Part shown: positions 39,962-48,620 of the stretch, piece by piece
Layout: every line of letters starts with the position of its first letter
Position numbering within the stretch: the stretch's first letter is position 1
NCBI GenBank assembly: GCA_023390815.1
Contig: JAEWCC010000048.1
Span: 1 to 64,000, forward strand
DNA from: Bacillota bacterium
GTDB taxonomy: Bacteria > Bacillota > Clostridia > Christensenellales > SZUA-584
DNA length: 64,000 nt
Direction: 5' to 3'
Translations under genes and position numbers: made by a program
The notes under the pieces: model-generated
The model's database searches: none
Told to the model about the DNA's origin: nothing
The model's input: the letters and a program-made list of their open reading frames with translations, nothing else

Positions 39962-42397
39962 ATGAAAGCAATTGTGATGGCGGGCGGAGAGGGCACGCGC
40001 CTTCGTCCGCTGACGTGCGCCGTACCCAAACCTATGGTACCGCTCTTGGACAAACCGATGCTCGAATACGCCGTCGAGCATCTTTTGCGTTACGGCATTA
40101 CCGATATGGCGTTTACGCTGGGGTACAAGCCATCGGTAATCACCGGCTATTTCGAGGATTACAAGCCCAAAGAAGCGCATATCGAGTACTTTATCGAGGA
40201 CACGCCTCTCGGAACCGCGGGCAGCGTCAAGAACGCCGCTGCGTTTATCGACGGCGCTTTTCTCGTGTTCAGCGGCGACGCCCTGACCGACATCAATATC
40301 GCAGCCGCGGCGGATTTTCACCGGCAGAGCGGCGCGTCGGTCACCATCGTGCTGAAGAAGATGGGCAACCCGCTCGAGTACGGCGTGGTAATCACCGGGT
40401 CCCCGAAAAGCGACTTCGGCAGCGGGCCGGTTTTGGGGGGCGGCGTGGAGCGCTTTGTAGAAAAGCCGGGCTGGGAGGACGTGTTCTCCGACACGATCAA
40501 CACCGGCATCTATATCATCGAGCCCGAGGTGCTGGACCTTATCCCTGCGGGCGCGCGCTTCGACTTCGCCAAAGACCTGTTCCCGCTGATGATGCAGAAG
40601 GGGCTGCCGATCTACGGCTACATTGCGGATGGGTACTGGTGCGATGTGGGCAATATCGAAGCCTACATCAAAGCCCACGAAGACCTGCTCAAAGGTTCGG
40701 TCAGCGTGAAGATTCCCGGACGGAACGTGGGCGGCATCTACGTCGGCGAAGGCGCGAACATCAGCAATTCCGCACTTGTGCAGTCACCCAGCTTCATCGG
40801 CGCAGGCGCGCATATCGGCGACGGAGCCCGCATCGGCCAGTACTCGTGCATCGGCGCGGGCGCGCGTGTTGGCGCGTATGCCAACATCAAACGCAGCATC
40901 CTGCTCTCCGGCGCGCATGCGGGCCGCCATACCAAGCTGTCGGGCTGCGTGATCGGCACAAACGCGTCGCTCGGCGAACGCTGCAGCGTGTACGAAGGCG
41001 CCGTGGTGGGCGAGCGCTGCAACCTCTCGGGGGATAACCGCGTTTCGCCGCGTGTCCGCCTCTGGCCAGAAAAGTGGCTGGATACCGGGGCTGCGGCAGG
41101 GGAGAACATCGTCTGGGGCCACGGCGAGCGCATGGGCTTCATCGGCAAAAACGGCTTTACTGGCGACGTGGGGGAAGACCTGACCCCGCTGCGGCTGGGC
41201 CGCATATTCGGCGCGGCGGCAGAGGTGATGTCGGGGCGGAGCGTCGCGCTGTGCAGCGACGGCACGGATTTCGGCAACGCCGTACTCAAGCAGGCCGCGG
41301 GCATATTCACGATGAGCGGCGGCGATGTGTTCTCGTTCCGCGGCGTGCAGCGCCCGGTGTTCGCCTATGCCGCATCGCTGGTCGGCGCAGAGCTGTGTAT
41401 CTCCGTCAAATCGTTCAAGGGGCAGAAGCTGTTTGTCGATCTGTTTGAGCCCGGGCTGTTCATGCTCTCCAAGGGAATGCGGCGGCAGATGGAGGGCAAG
41501 TACTTTCACCAGGGCGAGGTGCTCTCCGACATGCGGTGCGGCCGGGAAACGCCGATGGACACCGCGGAAAGCCTGTACGTGCATACGGGCTGCGCGCAGG
41601 TCGACTGCGGCGCGATACGCAGCGCGGACATCCGCGTCGTCGTACGCGGCGGGCGCGATATCGACGCGCTGGCGGCGCACGCGCTCGAGGCGTGCGGGGT
41701 CTCCGTGCAGCGCCAGATTGCTGACGTACAAACGGGCGACGCGGCAGGACAGGTGGCGCGCGAAGCCGCGCATTTCGCGGTGCGCCTGACCAAGAACGCC
41801 GCGCTCGCGACGCTTTGCCTCGCGGATGGGCGTGTGATCGATACCGAGGACTTCCGGGCGGTCGCGTATTATCTCGTGCTCGCCGGGCTGGAGCGCAAGA
41901 CGGTGAAGCTGCCGACCGGCGCTCCGGGCAGTGTGGTATCCATTGCGCGGCGGCTGGGGCTGGAGGTATCGTACGGGTCGGAGCAGGAAGCATTGCTCGC
42001 GCTTCCGGCGGAGCGGCGGCGCATTCTTTTTGACGGCATCTATGCCGTATCCCGCCTTGCGGAGCATATTGCGCGAACCGGCGCGACCATCGAAGAGATC
42101 GCATCGATGATCAGCCCGGGCCATGTGCGCGTTCGCGAAGTCGGCTGCGATTGGGAAGATATTGGCCGCGTGATTGGCGGCATGTACCGCGAAGGCGCTC
42201 AGGCGAGCGAAGGCCTGCGCTTCGAGGAGGGACATGGCTTTGGCTATATCTGCCCGCATACCACGCACCCCAAGATCATCATCCGTACCGAGGGAGACAC
42301 CGAGGAGTTCGCATCCGAGCTGTGCGAAAAGTATACCGATATGGTCAAACGCATACTGAAGCAGCCTAAAGACGCCCGGGAGGAAAAACCCGAATAA
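39962..42397 (+). CDS. Mannose-1-phosphate guanylyltransferase fused to a phosphomannomutase-like domain
   Basis: An 811-residue protein. The ATG at 39962 follows CCACGGAGG. Residues 1-232 form a nucleotidyltransferase (GGEGTRLRPLT at 8-18, Lys23, SGDALTDINI). A left-handed beta-helix with hexapeptide repeats (GAGAHIGDGARIGQYSCIGA-type) runs from about 245 to 375. The C-terminal 430 residues align in order with phosphohexomutase domains (SDGTDFG; ISVKSF; ICPHTTHPKIIIRTEGDTE). However, the phosphoserine loop TxSHNP is not recognisable, so the mutase part is probably inactive or regulatory. The first domain could make a GDP- or other NDP-sugar for wall polymers or the PMT pathway. Confidence 0.85.
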   Translation: MKAIVMAGGEGTRLRPLTCAVPKPMVPLLDKPMLEYAVEHLLRYGITDMAFTLGYKPSVITGYFEDYKPKEAHIEYFIEDTPLGTAGSVKNAAAFIDGAFLVFSGDALTDINIAAAADFHRQSGASVTIVLKKMGNPLEYGVVITGSPKSDFGSGPVLGGGVERFVEKPGWEDVFSDTINTGIYIIEPEVLDLIPAGARFDFAKDLFPLMMQKGLPIYGYIADGYWCDVGNIEAYIKAHEDLLKGSVSVKIPGRNVGGIYVGEGANISNSALVQSPSFIGAGAHIGDGARIGQYSCIGAGARVGAYANIKRSILLSGAHAGRHTKLSGCVIGTNASLGERCSVYEGAVVGERCNLSGDNRVSPRVRLWPEKWLDTGAAAGENIVWGHGERMGFIGKNGFTGDVGEDLTPLRLGRIFGAAAEVMSGRSVALCSDGTDFGNAVLKQAAGIFTMSGGDVFSFRGVQRPVFAYAASLVGAELCISVKSFKGQKLFVDLFEPGLFMLSKGMRRQMEGKYFHQGEVLSDMRCGRETPMDTAESLYVHTGCAQVDCGAIRSADIRVVVRGGRDIDALAAHALEACGVSVQRQIADVQTGDAAGQVAREAAHFAVRLTKNAALATLCLADGRVIDTEDFRAVAYYLVLAGLERKTVKLPTGAPGSVVSIARRLGLEVSYGSEQEALLALPAERRRILFDGIYAVSRLAEHIARTGATIEEIASMISPGHVRVREVGCDWEDIGRVIGGMYREGAQASEGLRFEEGHGFGYICPHTTHPKIIIRTEGDTEEFASELCEKYTDMVKRILKQPKDAREEKPE

Positions 42398-42455
42398 AAT
42401 CGGCGGAACAGCCTTATCAACAGGACCCGGAAAACCGATAGATCTTTTGAAGGAC

Positions 42456-42485
42456 AAGCGCCGTTTTTCGGCGCGCTTCCTTTTT
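42456..42485 (+). terminator. Terminator of the nucleotidyltransferase fusion
   Basis: A GC stem around CGCCG / CGGCG with loop TTTTT, extended by an outer AAG / CTT pairing across a bulge, is followed by TTTTT. Confidence 0.6.
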
Positions 42486-42540
42486 GCGCAAAAATCGTGT
42501 AGAATAGAGCGGTTCAACGAATGGTTTCAAACGGGGGAAA

Positions 42541-43698
42541 GTGCGGTTGAGAAGGACGCTGGCGTTACTGCTGGTATTTCTGGCGGCGATTCTTTCATGT
42601 CCCTGGCAAGGGCGCGCCGAAACGGATAAAGGCGACTTGTTTGCTATGGAAATTATCCCGCCTTCAAACGCGGTCGGAGACGAAGGGTACCATGTGCTCG
42701 GGAGGCCGGGCGCGGTCATCCCGCTCAAAGTCAGGCTGACCAATCTCAAGGATGAAACGCTCGAAATTTATACGGCAGCGCTCAACGCCTACAGCGGGCC
42801 GAACGGCATGTTCTATCAGAGCCCCGGCGAAGTGGACGCTCAAACGGTTGCGCTGGTTGATGAGCAATTTGGGTTGGCCGAATGCCTGGATGTCGCGGAT
42901 ACGGTCATGCTGATTGCGAAGCAATCCACGATCGTCAATTTCTATGTGGAAGTACCGTTGATGAAAGCCGGTATGTTGCTGGGGAGCATACGATTTACCG
43001 CTTACAAGGACGGGCAGAAGCCGGACGCTGAGACGAACGAACACCAGACAGCGGATGCCGTGATACGCGTCAATCTGCCGGTGGAGGCACAGCCTTCCGT
43101 CACGGTCGGGGTTCCAACGACCGACGGCGCTGCTCTCCGCATCCCGATCGCGAATAACGCGGCGGCCATCGCGAATACCGTATCGTGCATATACGAGATC
43201 CAAAGTGAAGCGGGAAGCGTCCTGCTGGAAGGCGAAGCTGTGCTGCCGCAGATGGCACCAATGACCGAATACCGCGTGTCACAGCCGCTTAAAGACGGGC
43301 CTTTGGCGGACGGGGTCTATACGGTGCACAGCCATATGAGCGTGGACGGGCAAGCCAGCGATATTACGGTGCCTTTTGTGGTTGGGAGCGGAGCGATAAC
43401 CCCGGTGCCAACGCAAAGCGCTCTGGAGCCGACGCCAAGCGCGCGGGAAACCGAACCGACGCCATCCCGCGAAGCCAGCCCGACACAGCCGCAGCCGGAA
43501 GCAACGCCGGATCACATCCCTGCGATTTCCGGCGAGAGCATTCAAGCCATACCCAAAGCCGCAGCGCCCGCGGTCGCCGTCGGCGTTCCCGCGGTATTCG
43601 CATGCATCATCCTGCACATGGCGTTGAAGAATCGCGGCAAAGCAAAACGTTCGAAGCCAAAACATCTCGCGCAAAGACGATATGCGGCCCGGCATTAG
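42541..43698 (+). CDS. WxL-interacting protein (DUF916/DUF3324-type), copy 1
   Basis: A 385-residue protein from a GTG start. The signal peptide is about 1-26. The DUF916-type beta domain (about 33-160) has the PG..I.LKVRLTNLKDETLE pattern, followed by a second beta domain (about 165-290). A Pro/Thr/Glu-rich spacer (about 298-338) leads to one membrane segment (about 342-362) and a basic tail. This is the layout of WxLIP proteins, which bind WxL surface proteins and peptidoglycan. It is clearly paralogous to the gene at 44637 (shared LNAYSG, YQSP and LP.MAP segments). Confidence 0.85.
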   Translation: MRLRRTLALLLVFLAAILSCPWQGRAETDKGDLFAMEIIPPSNAVGDEGYHVLGRPGAVIPLKVRLTNLKDETLEIYTAALNAYSGPNGMFYQSPGEVDAQTVALVDEQFGLAECLDVADTVMLIAKQSTIVNFYVEVPLMKAGMLLGSIRFTAYKDGQKPDAETNEHQTADAVIRVNLPVEAQPSVTVGVPTTDGAALRIPIANNAAAIANTVSCIYEIQSEAGSVLLEGEAVLPQMAPMTEYRVSQPLKDGPLADGVYTVHSHMSVDGQASDITVPFVVGSGAITPVPTQSALEPTPSARETEPTPSREASPTQPQPEATPDHIPAISGESIQAIPKAAAPAVAVGVPAVFACIILHMALKNRGKAKRSKPKHLAQRRYAARH

Positions 43699-43892
43699 CG
43701 TCGGACAGGCTGAGCGTCGCTTGCTCTGCCGATGCGATTCGCGTTTGATACATACCCGAGTTATGAAAATCGATTCAAAGATCCACACTTCAAAACAGAA
43801 AAGATTAAAGAATTTAAGGTTAACAAAAAAATACCGATACAACATCATAGGAGGTTTTACGTCTCTTATTTCACCTGAAAAGGGAGTAAGAA

Positions 43893-43972
43893 CGATAAAG
43901 GCAAACCCACTGAAAAGTGGCGACGCAAAGCTAAAGGGGCTAAAGCTATCGCGATGCCAGCCAGCTGCCGAA
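43893..43972 (+). ncRNA. c-di-GMP-I (GEMM) riboswitch controlling the WxL gene
   Basis: GGCAAACCCA, a GAAA tetraloop, TGG and GACGCAAAGC, then AAAGGGGCTAAAG, and GATGCCAGCCAGCTGCC follow in canonical order. P1 can form between GGCA (43900-43903) and TGCC (43966-43969). The aptamer ends 10 nt before the AAAGGAG ribosome site (43981) of the WxL gene and no terminator intervenes, so control of translation is likely (inferred). CGTCTC at 43860-43865 is complementary to GAGACG in the ribosome-site region and may be the sequestering partner. Confidence 0.85.
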
Positions 43973-43994
43973 AATTAATAAAAGGAGACGCAAA

Positions 43995-44552
43995 ATGATC
44001 AGTAGAACGCTAAAGAAGCTCTTGTTTGTCGTGTCGGTTGTTATCTTGCTCACAGCGATGATAACGGCTACGGCATTCGCTGTAGACGATACGGGGGTAA
44101 CGATTAACGGAGGCTCGTTGTCGGTAGGCGCGATCACATTCGCGGATTTCGGCGATGTTACTTTGGATGGCCAGCAGAAAACAACCACGGCGACTTGGAA
44201 CATTGCAGACATCATCGACTCACGGGGCACCGGTGAAGGCTGGAATTTGTCACTGACCCTTACAGAACTTGATTCTGGAACGCATACCATTCCGACTGGC
44301 TCCATGACGGTAGCTACAGCGCCTGTTGTCACGTTGGCGGATGGGACTTCTTCTCCCGCCGGAGACATCAGCGTTGTGCCCGTTGACACAGGGCTGGATG
44401 GCTCCACCGTAAAACTGATTACGGCTGAGGCCAATGAGGGGATGGGCAGTTACCATATTAGCGATCTTACGGCATCGCTTACCATCCGCGCCGACGCATA
44501 TGCGGGAGTATACAAGACCGATGCAACGGTTGCTTTGGTTACGGGTCCGTAA
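43995..44552 (+). CDS. WxL-domain surface protein
   Basis: A 185-residue protein with a signal peptide (cleavage expected after AFA, residue 29). The mature part is a single WxL-type beta domain: INGGSLSVGAITFADF at the start, GEGWNLSLT containing the first Trp-x-Leu (83-85), and SLTIRADAYAGVYKTDATVAL near the end, where the second motif has lost its Trp (VAL in place of WxL). WxL proteins attach non-covalently to the wall and associate with WxLIPs, two of which flank this gene. Its expression is predicted to respond to c-di-GMP. Confidence 0.85.
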   Translation: MISRTLKKLLFVVSVVILLTAMITATAFAVDDTGVTINGGSLSVGAITFADFGDVTLDGQQKTTTATWNIADIIDSRGTGEGWNLSLTLTELDSGTHTIPTGSMTVATAPVVTLADGTSSPAGDISVVPVDTGLDGSTVKLITAEANEGMGSYHISDLTASLTIRADAYAGVYKTDATVALVTGP

Positions 44553-44568
44553 CGGTAATGATGATTTG

Positions 44569-44599
44569 AAAAGCATGCCCCATTTCGGCATGCTTTTTC
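44569..44599 (+). terminator. Terminator of the WxL gene
   Basis: An 11-bp stem AAAAGCATGCC / GGCATGCTTTT with loop CCATTTC, ending in TTTTTCTT. Confidence 0.85.
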
Positions 44600-44636
44600 T
44601 TATCATCGGCTTGACGTTTGATGGAGGCATGTCTTT

Positions 44637-45758
44637 ATGAAACGAGCACTCGTATTGCTATTAACGGCTCTTGTGTTGATGGTGATCATCTATCCAGTTA
44701 CCAGTTATGCGGAGGAAACGGGGTATCCCTTTGCAGTCGAAATCCTTCTCCCGGAAAACAATATCGGCCAGATGGGGTATTATCATGTACCGGGTATTCC
44801 CGGTGAAACCATCGTGCTGCAGGCGAAAATCGATAATCTGACCGATGAGGCGCTTGAAATCTCCGTCATTCCTTTGAATGCTTACAGCGGGCTGGATGGC
44901 ATCTCCTACCAAAGCCCGGTCAACGTGGATTCGGAAGTTTTCGCTCTGGCGGATGACCGGTATGGGCTGGCCCCGTATATCGATACGGCGGCTGCGCTCA
45001 ACATGGTTCCAAATGAAAGCAAAACCATCAACATAGCCGTACACGTACCCGATATCGATGCAGGGACGCTGCTGGGGGGTATACGATTTGCGGTATTTGC
45101 CGGAACACAGGAGGTTCAGAACGCGGAGGTGGACAGCAGCACGATATTGATTGATGAATATCTGGCGGTCGATACTGCGATACAGATTGACCTTCCCGGT
45201 ACGGCTGAACCTTCCGTAACGGCGGGCACACCGAGTCTTTATGATAAGGGTATATGCATCCCGATTGTAAATGAGGCGGCGTTGATTCAAGAGGACGTAT
45301 CCGCCACATATCAAATCAAGGACGTAAAGGACGCCGTGCTGATTGAAGGAAGCGCGGTTTTACCAAAGATGGCGCCTGTAACGGCAGCACACATTTTTGC
45401 GCCATGGGATGCCGCATGGGGGAAAGGGACCTATACGCTACTAATGCAGATCAATGCGGACGACCAGACGTTTGATTATGAGCAGCCTTTTACTATCGGG
45501 GAAGAGGCCATCACCCACATGGTCGAGAGCCAGCAAAATACGGTTCATGTGCAGGCGACAGCACCAGCATCCGGAATTGCAGCAGCCGCAGAACAGTCGA
45601 GCGCTGCCGATACACAGAAAACCATGATCATTGGACTCGTTACTGGTATCCCGGTGGTTTTTATAGTCATTTTTCTATGGATCCGTATAGTAAAACGAAT
45701 TAACGCCAAACGGGCACAGGTCAGACAATTGGCGGGAAGGCGTTACGTGCCCTATTAA
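44637..45758 (+). CDS. WxL-interacting protein (DUF916/DUF3324-type), copy 2
   Basis: A 373-residue protein from ATG 44637 behind TGGAGG. The signal peptide is about 1-25; a DUF916-like domain (about 32-155) and a second beta domain (about 160-285) follow, then a short spacer, a membrane segment at about 329-351 and a basic tail ending in RRYVPY (copy 1 ends in RRYAARH). It lacks the long Pro/Thr spacer of copy 1. It is separated from the WxL gene by a strong terminator, so expression may depend on readthrough or a separate promoter. Confidence 0.85.
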   Translation: MKRALVLLLTALVLMVIIYPVTSYAEETGYPFAVEILLPENNIGQMGYYHVPGIPGETIVLQAKIDNLTDEALEISVIPLNAYSGLDGISYQSPVNVDSEVFALADDRYGLAPYIDTAAALNMVPNESKTINIAVHVPDIDAGTLLGGIRFAVFAGTQEVQNAEVDSSTILIDEYLAVDTAIQIDLPGTAEPSVTAGTPSLYDKGICIPIVNEAALIQEDVSATYQIKDVKDAVLIEGSAVLPKMAPVTAAHIFAPWDAAWGKGTYTLLMQINADDQTFDYEQPFTIGEEAITHMVESQQNTVHVQATAPASGIAAAAEQSSAADTQKTMIIGLVTGIPVVFIVIFLWIRIVKRINAKRAQVRQLAGRRYVPY

Positions 45759-45872
45759 GAGGCAAGTGTAAGTCGGTTATAAGCGGAAAACGGCAGGCAG
45801 GCTATAAATAAATCATATTGGTTCATAATCGTTAATATGGATTATTAAGAATCGACAGGAGATGCCGTTTGT

Positions 45873-46553
45873 TTGCTGAATGATCTGTATTTTCAGGAGT
45901 TGGATACAGTAACAATTTTGGTGCGCGTGGGCCTTGCCATGGTGCTGGGGGGGCTGCTGGGGCTCGAGCGCACGCGCAAGCGCCGCGCGGCGGGGCTGCG
46001 CACCTACATACTCGTATGCGTCAGTTCGACGATCGTGATGATGACCGCGCAGTTCATGCTGAACCGCTTCGGCAGCACGGACCCCGCGCGCCTCGGCGCA
46101 CAGGTGATCAGCGGCATCGGCTTTTTGGGCGCGGGTACGATCCTCGTCACCGGCGTCAAGCAGATACGCGGCCTCACCACCGCGGCGGGGCTGTGGGCGG
46201 CTGCCTGCATGGGCATCGCGATCGGCATCGGCTTTTACAGCGGCGCGGTGATCGTCTGCGTCGCGATCTTTATCGCGATGACCCTGCTCGAATGGGTGCA
46301 GGCGCGCTGGGTATCCAAGCTCAAACGCATCCGGCTCTACATCGTGTTCGAAACCATCTCCAATATCGGCGACTTCCTCGTGCTGGCGGACCAGCTTAAA
46401 ATTCGCGTCTCAGACTTTGAGACGCTCACGCCCGAGGCAGGCCCGGGCGTAGGCGCGGTATTCATGCTGCAGTTCAAGGAAAAGAAGACTCATGCGGAGA
46501 TCATCGAGATGCTGCGCCATTGCCCGGGACTGACAGTCATCGAAGAAATATAA
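45873..46553 (+). CDS. MgtC/SapB family membrane protein
   Basis: A 226-residue protein from a TTG start (GACAGGAG upstream). Four to five membrane segments lie between about 14 and 140. The family hallmarks GGLLGLERTRKRRAAGLRTY, GIGFLGAGTI and RGLTTAAGLWAAACMGIAIG are complete. A cytoplasmic C-terminal ACT-like domain (about 150-226) follows. MgtC proteins are linked to Mg limitation and to modulation of membrane ATPases; the exact role here is unknown. Confidence 0.93.
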   Translation: MLNDLYFQELDTVTILVRVGLAMVLGGLLGLERTRKRRAAGLRTYILVCVSSTIVMMTAQFMLNRFGSTDPARLGAQVISGIGFLGAGTILVTGVKQIRGLTTAAGLWAAACMGIAIGIGFYSGAVIVCVAIFIAMTLLEWVQARWVSKLKRIRLYIVFETISNIGDFLVLADQLKIRVSDFETLTPEAGPGVGAVFMLQFKEKKTHAEIIEMLRHCPGLTVIEEI

Positions 46554-46575
46554 AAAGCCGCAGTAAGCGGCTTTT
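46553..46575. terminator. Bidirectional terminator between mgtC-like and chemoreceptor genes
   Basis: A 9-bp stem AAAAGCCGC / GCGGCTTTT (loop AGTAA) with A- and T-runs on both sides serves the two convergent genes. Confidence 0.8.
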
Positions 46576-46587
46576 CAAGGCATTCGG

Positions 46588-48498
46588 TCAGCTGCCGTAC
46601 TTCTCGAATACCGGCAGGTTGGACGCGTTGATCTCGTACATGCCGGTGTTCTCATACGGCGGCACATCCTCGCCCCTCAGCATGCGGTGGATATAGAGTA
46701 CCGCCATCTCGCCCCAGAGCGCGTTGCGCTGAGCAATCTGGCTCGACACCACGCCTTCGCGGATTCCCTGCATGATCTTGCTGTTTTTGCTGAGTACGAT
46801 GATCTTGGCGTTAAGTTTTCTCTGCTTCCACATGTCCATCGCAATCTCGGCGGCGTCCGCCGTGACGACATAGAACAGGTCGAGGTCCGAATGGCTGTCG
46901 AGCAGCTGTGCGATATTGCGGCGGCTCTTCTCGATATCCGTATCGTCCTGCTCGGCCTTGCGGATGACCTTCATGTCCGGGAAGGCTGATATGGCGTCCA
47001 TAAAGCCCTTGTAGCGCTGCTGTACGGAGGGGATGCCCGCCGCGCACAGCAGGACCACGATTTTGCCGCGCCCTTTAAGGTGACGGATCGCCGCTTCGCC
47101 CGCGAGCCTGCCGCCCACGTAGCTGTCGGAGGTGATGAAGATATGGCGGCGCGACTGGGGCGCGTCGATATCCAGACAGACCACGCGGATGCCGCGGCTG
47201 ACCGCGTCGTTGATGGGCTGCTGAAACCGCGCCGGGTCGCTCGGCACCACGATGATGGCGTCCACGCCCTGCGATACAAAACCACTGAATGCCGCGAGCT
47301 GCTGCTCGACGTTGAAGCGCTCGGGGGAGTTGCACACGATATCGATGTTGAGCTTTTCTCCGGCGATGCGAGCGGCCTCTTCCACCTCAATATAAAACTC
47401 CTGCCGTTCGAGCAGCGTGATGCCGATCTTCGGGCGGCGGACGGCGTTTGCCTGCGCGTCGATGCCGTCCAGCATCGCGGATGTCCCGCCGACCAGCGCC
47501 TGCTGGGTGCGGAGCATGTCGAGTACGATCTCGTCCTTGCTGGCCTGCTCCATCGATATCGACGAGACCAGCTGGCTGGTCGCGGCGCTCTGCTCCGTGA
47601 CGCGGGAAATATCGGAGATGGAGGAGACGAGTTCATCCTTGCGCCGCATGAGCCGCTCGATCACCTCGCAGACGTGAGCCTGCTGCGATACGAGCCCGGC
47701 CATCGCCCCGCGGATGTCGGACAGCGCCGCGTTGGACTGTTCGATGCGTTCTTCCTGCTGCGTGAATTCCTTCTTCGCTTCGATAGAGAGCTGCTGCACC
47801 GCGCCGACGTCGCTGGAGATATGATGGATGATTTCGGAGATCTGCTGGCCTTCCTTCTGCGTATCCTCGGCGAGCCGTTTGATCTCCTCCGCGACCACCG
47901 CGAAGCCTTTGCCCGCTACGCCCGCCCGCGCGGCCTCAATGGTGGCGTTGAGCGAGAGCAGGTTGGTCTGCCGCGCGATGCGCAGGATGACCGCGATGAT
48001 GCTGTTGATGCTGTGCGCGTTTTCGGACAGCGTATCGATACGCTCGAATATGCTTTGCAGCTGCTGCTGGGACTGGCGGCTGATGGAGAGCAGGCCCTGG
48101 ATCTGTTGTTCGCTCGACTCGCTGATTTGACTCGTTTTATCCGCTTTTTCCGCGAGTTCATTGGAGGAGCGCATCAGCGTTTCGAAGTTGAGCTGAAACT
48201 CCACGGAGAGGTCGACGCAGCGATCGGCGCTTTGCACCTGCTTTTCGAGTCCCTTGGTGATTTCGGTGTTGGCTTCGGTGATGCGGCGGATGGCGTCGGT
48301 TCTTTCGGCATAGGTGGTGACAATTTTGTCGCTGTACTGGTCGGTTGAGGTGATGTTCCCTTTCAGTTCGGACAGCACTGCCCAAAGCGTCTGCCTATGG
48401 CCCTGTGCCGCCCCAGGCTCCGCTTCGCCTGCGAAGCTACCCGAGTCCTGACGCTTCAATTGCTCCCAAAGCTGTTGATACGATGTATTCGAATCCAC
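46588..48498 (-). CDS. Soluble methyl-accepting chemotaxis signalling domain fused to a sugar-binding (Peripla_BP_4-type) domain
   Basis: A 636-residue protein from GTG 48498, behind GCGGAGG. There is no signal peptide and no membrane segment. Residues about 40-330 form the long coiled coil of an MCP signalling domain with the canonical hairpin tip (IARQTNLLSLNATIEAARAG, 174-193, then GKGFAVVAEEIKRLA). Residues about 355-636 form a periplasmic-binding-protein fold (RPKIGITLLERQEFY, GVDAIIVVPSDPARF, TSDSYVGGRLAG, DLDLFYVVTADAAEIAMDMW). Order and location are reversed compared with normal receptors: the ligand domain is C-terminal and cytosolic. It probably reports an intracellular sugar-like ligand to CheA/CheW; no che genes are in view. 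Confidence 0.85.
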   Translation of the reverse strand: MDSNTSYQQLWEQLKRQDSGSFAGEAEPGAAQGHRQTLWAVLSELKGNITSTDQYSDKIVTTYAERTDAIRRITEANTEITKGLEKQVQSADRCVDLSVEFQLNFETLMRSSNELAEKADKTSQISESSEQQIQGLLSISRQSQQQLQSIFERIDTLSENAHSINSIIAVILRIARQTNLLSLNATIEAARAGVAGKGFAVVAEEIKRLAEDTQKEGQQISEIIHHISSDVGAVQQLSIEAKKEFTQQEERIEQSNAALSDIRGAMAGLVSQQAHVCEVIERLMRRKDELVSSISDISRVTEQSAATSQLVSSISMEQASKDEIVLDMLRTQQALVGGTSAMLDGIDAQANAVRRPKIGITLLERQEFYIEVEEAARIAGEKLNIDIVCNSPERFNVEQQLAAFSGFVSQGVDAIIVVPSDPARFQQPINDAVSRGIRVVCLDIDAPQSRRHIFITSDSYVGGRLAGEAAIRHLKGRGKIVVLLCAAGIPSVQQRYKGFMDAISAFPDMKVIRKAEQDDTDIEKSRRNIAQLLDSHSDLDLFYVVTADAAEIAMDMWKQRKLNAKIIVLSKNSKIMQGIREGVVSSQIAQRNALWGEMAVLYIHRMLRGEDVPPYENTGMYEINASNLPVFEKYGS

Positions 48499-48568
48499 AA
48501 TAAACCTCCGCAATGAAATCCTTGATATCCTATATATCGGTAAAATACGGAATCTTTTAATATCTTTT

Positions 48569-48600
48569 CGAAACAATACGAAACTAATCGAAACAACTTG
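48569..48600. promoter_or_regulatory. Helically phased direct repeats upstream of the chemoreceptor
   Basis: CGAAAC occurs at 48569, 48579 and 48589, exactly 10 bp apart, followed by the inverted GTTTC at 48599. The array lies 70-100 bp upstream of the minus-strand GTG start and looks like a cooperative regulator-binding site. Confidence 0.45.
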
Positions 48601-48620
48601 TTTCAACGGCTGGAAAAAGT

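Noticed and set aside
39605..40678. Upstream extension of the 60-aa minus-strand ORF
   Set aside because: Beyond ATG 39604 the frame is only the reverse of the nucleotidyltransferase gene and of repeat DNA.
40784..42517. 577-codon minus-strand open frame
   Set aside because: Antisense shadow of the nucleotidyltransferase fusion, with no recognisable domain or start signal.
47080..48348. 422-codon plus-strand open frame
   Set aside because: Opposite the MCP/binding-protein fusion, with shadow-type composition and no ribosome site.
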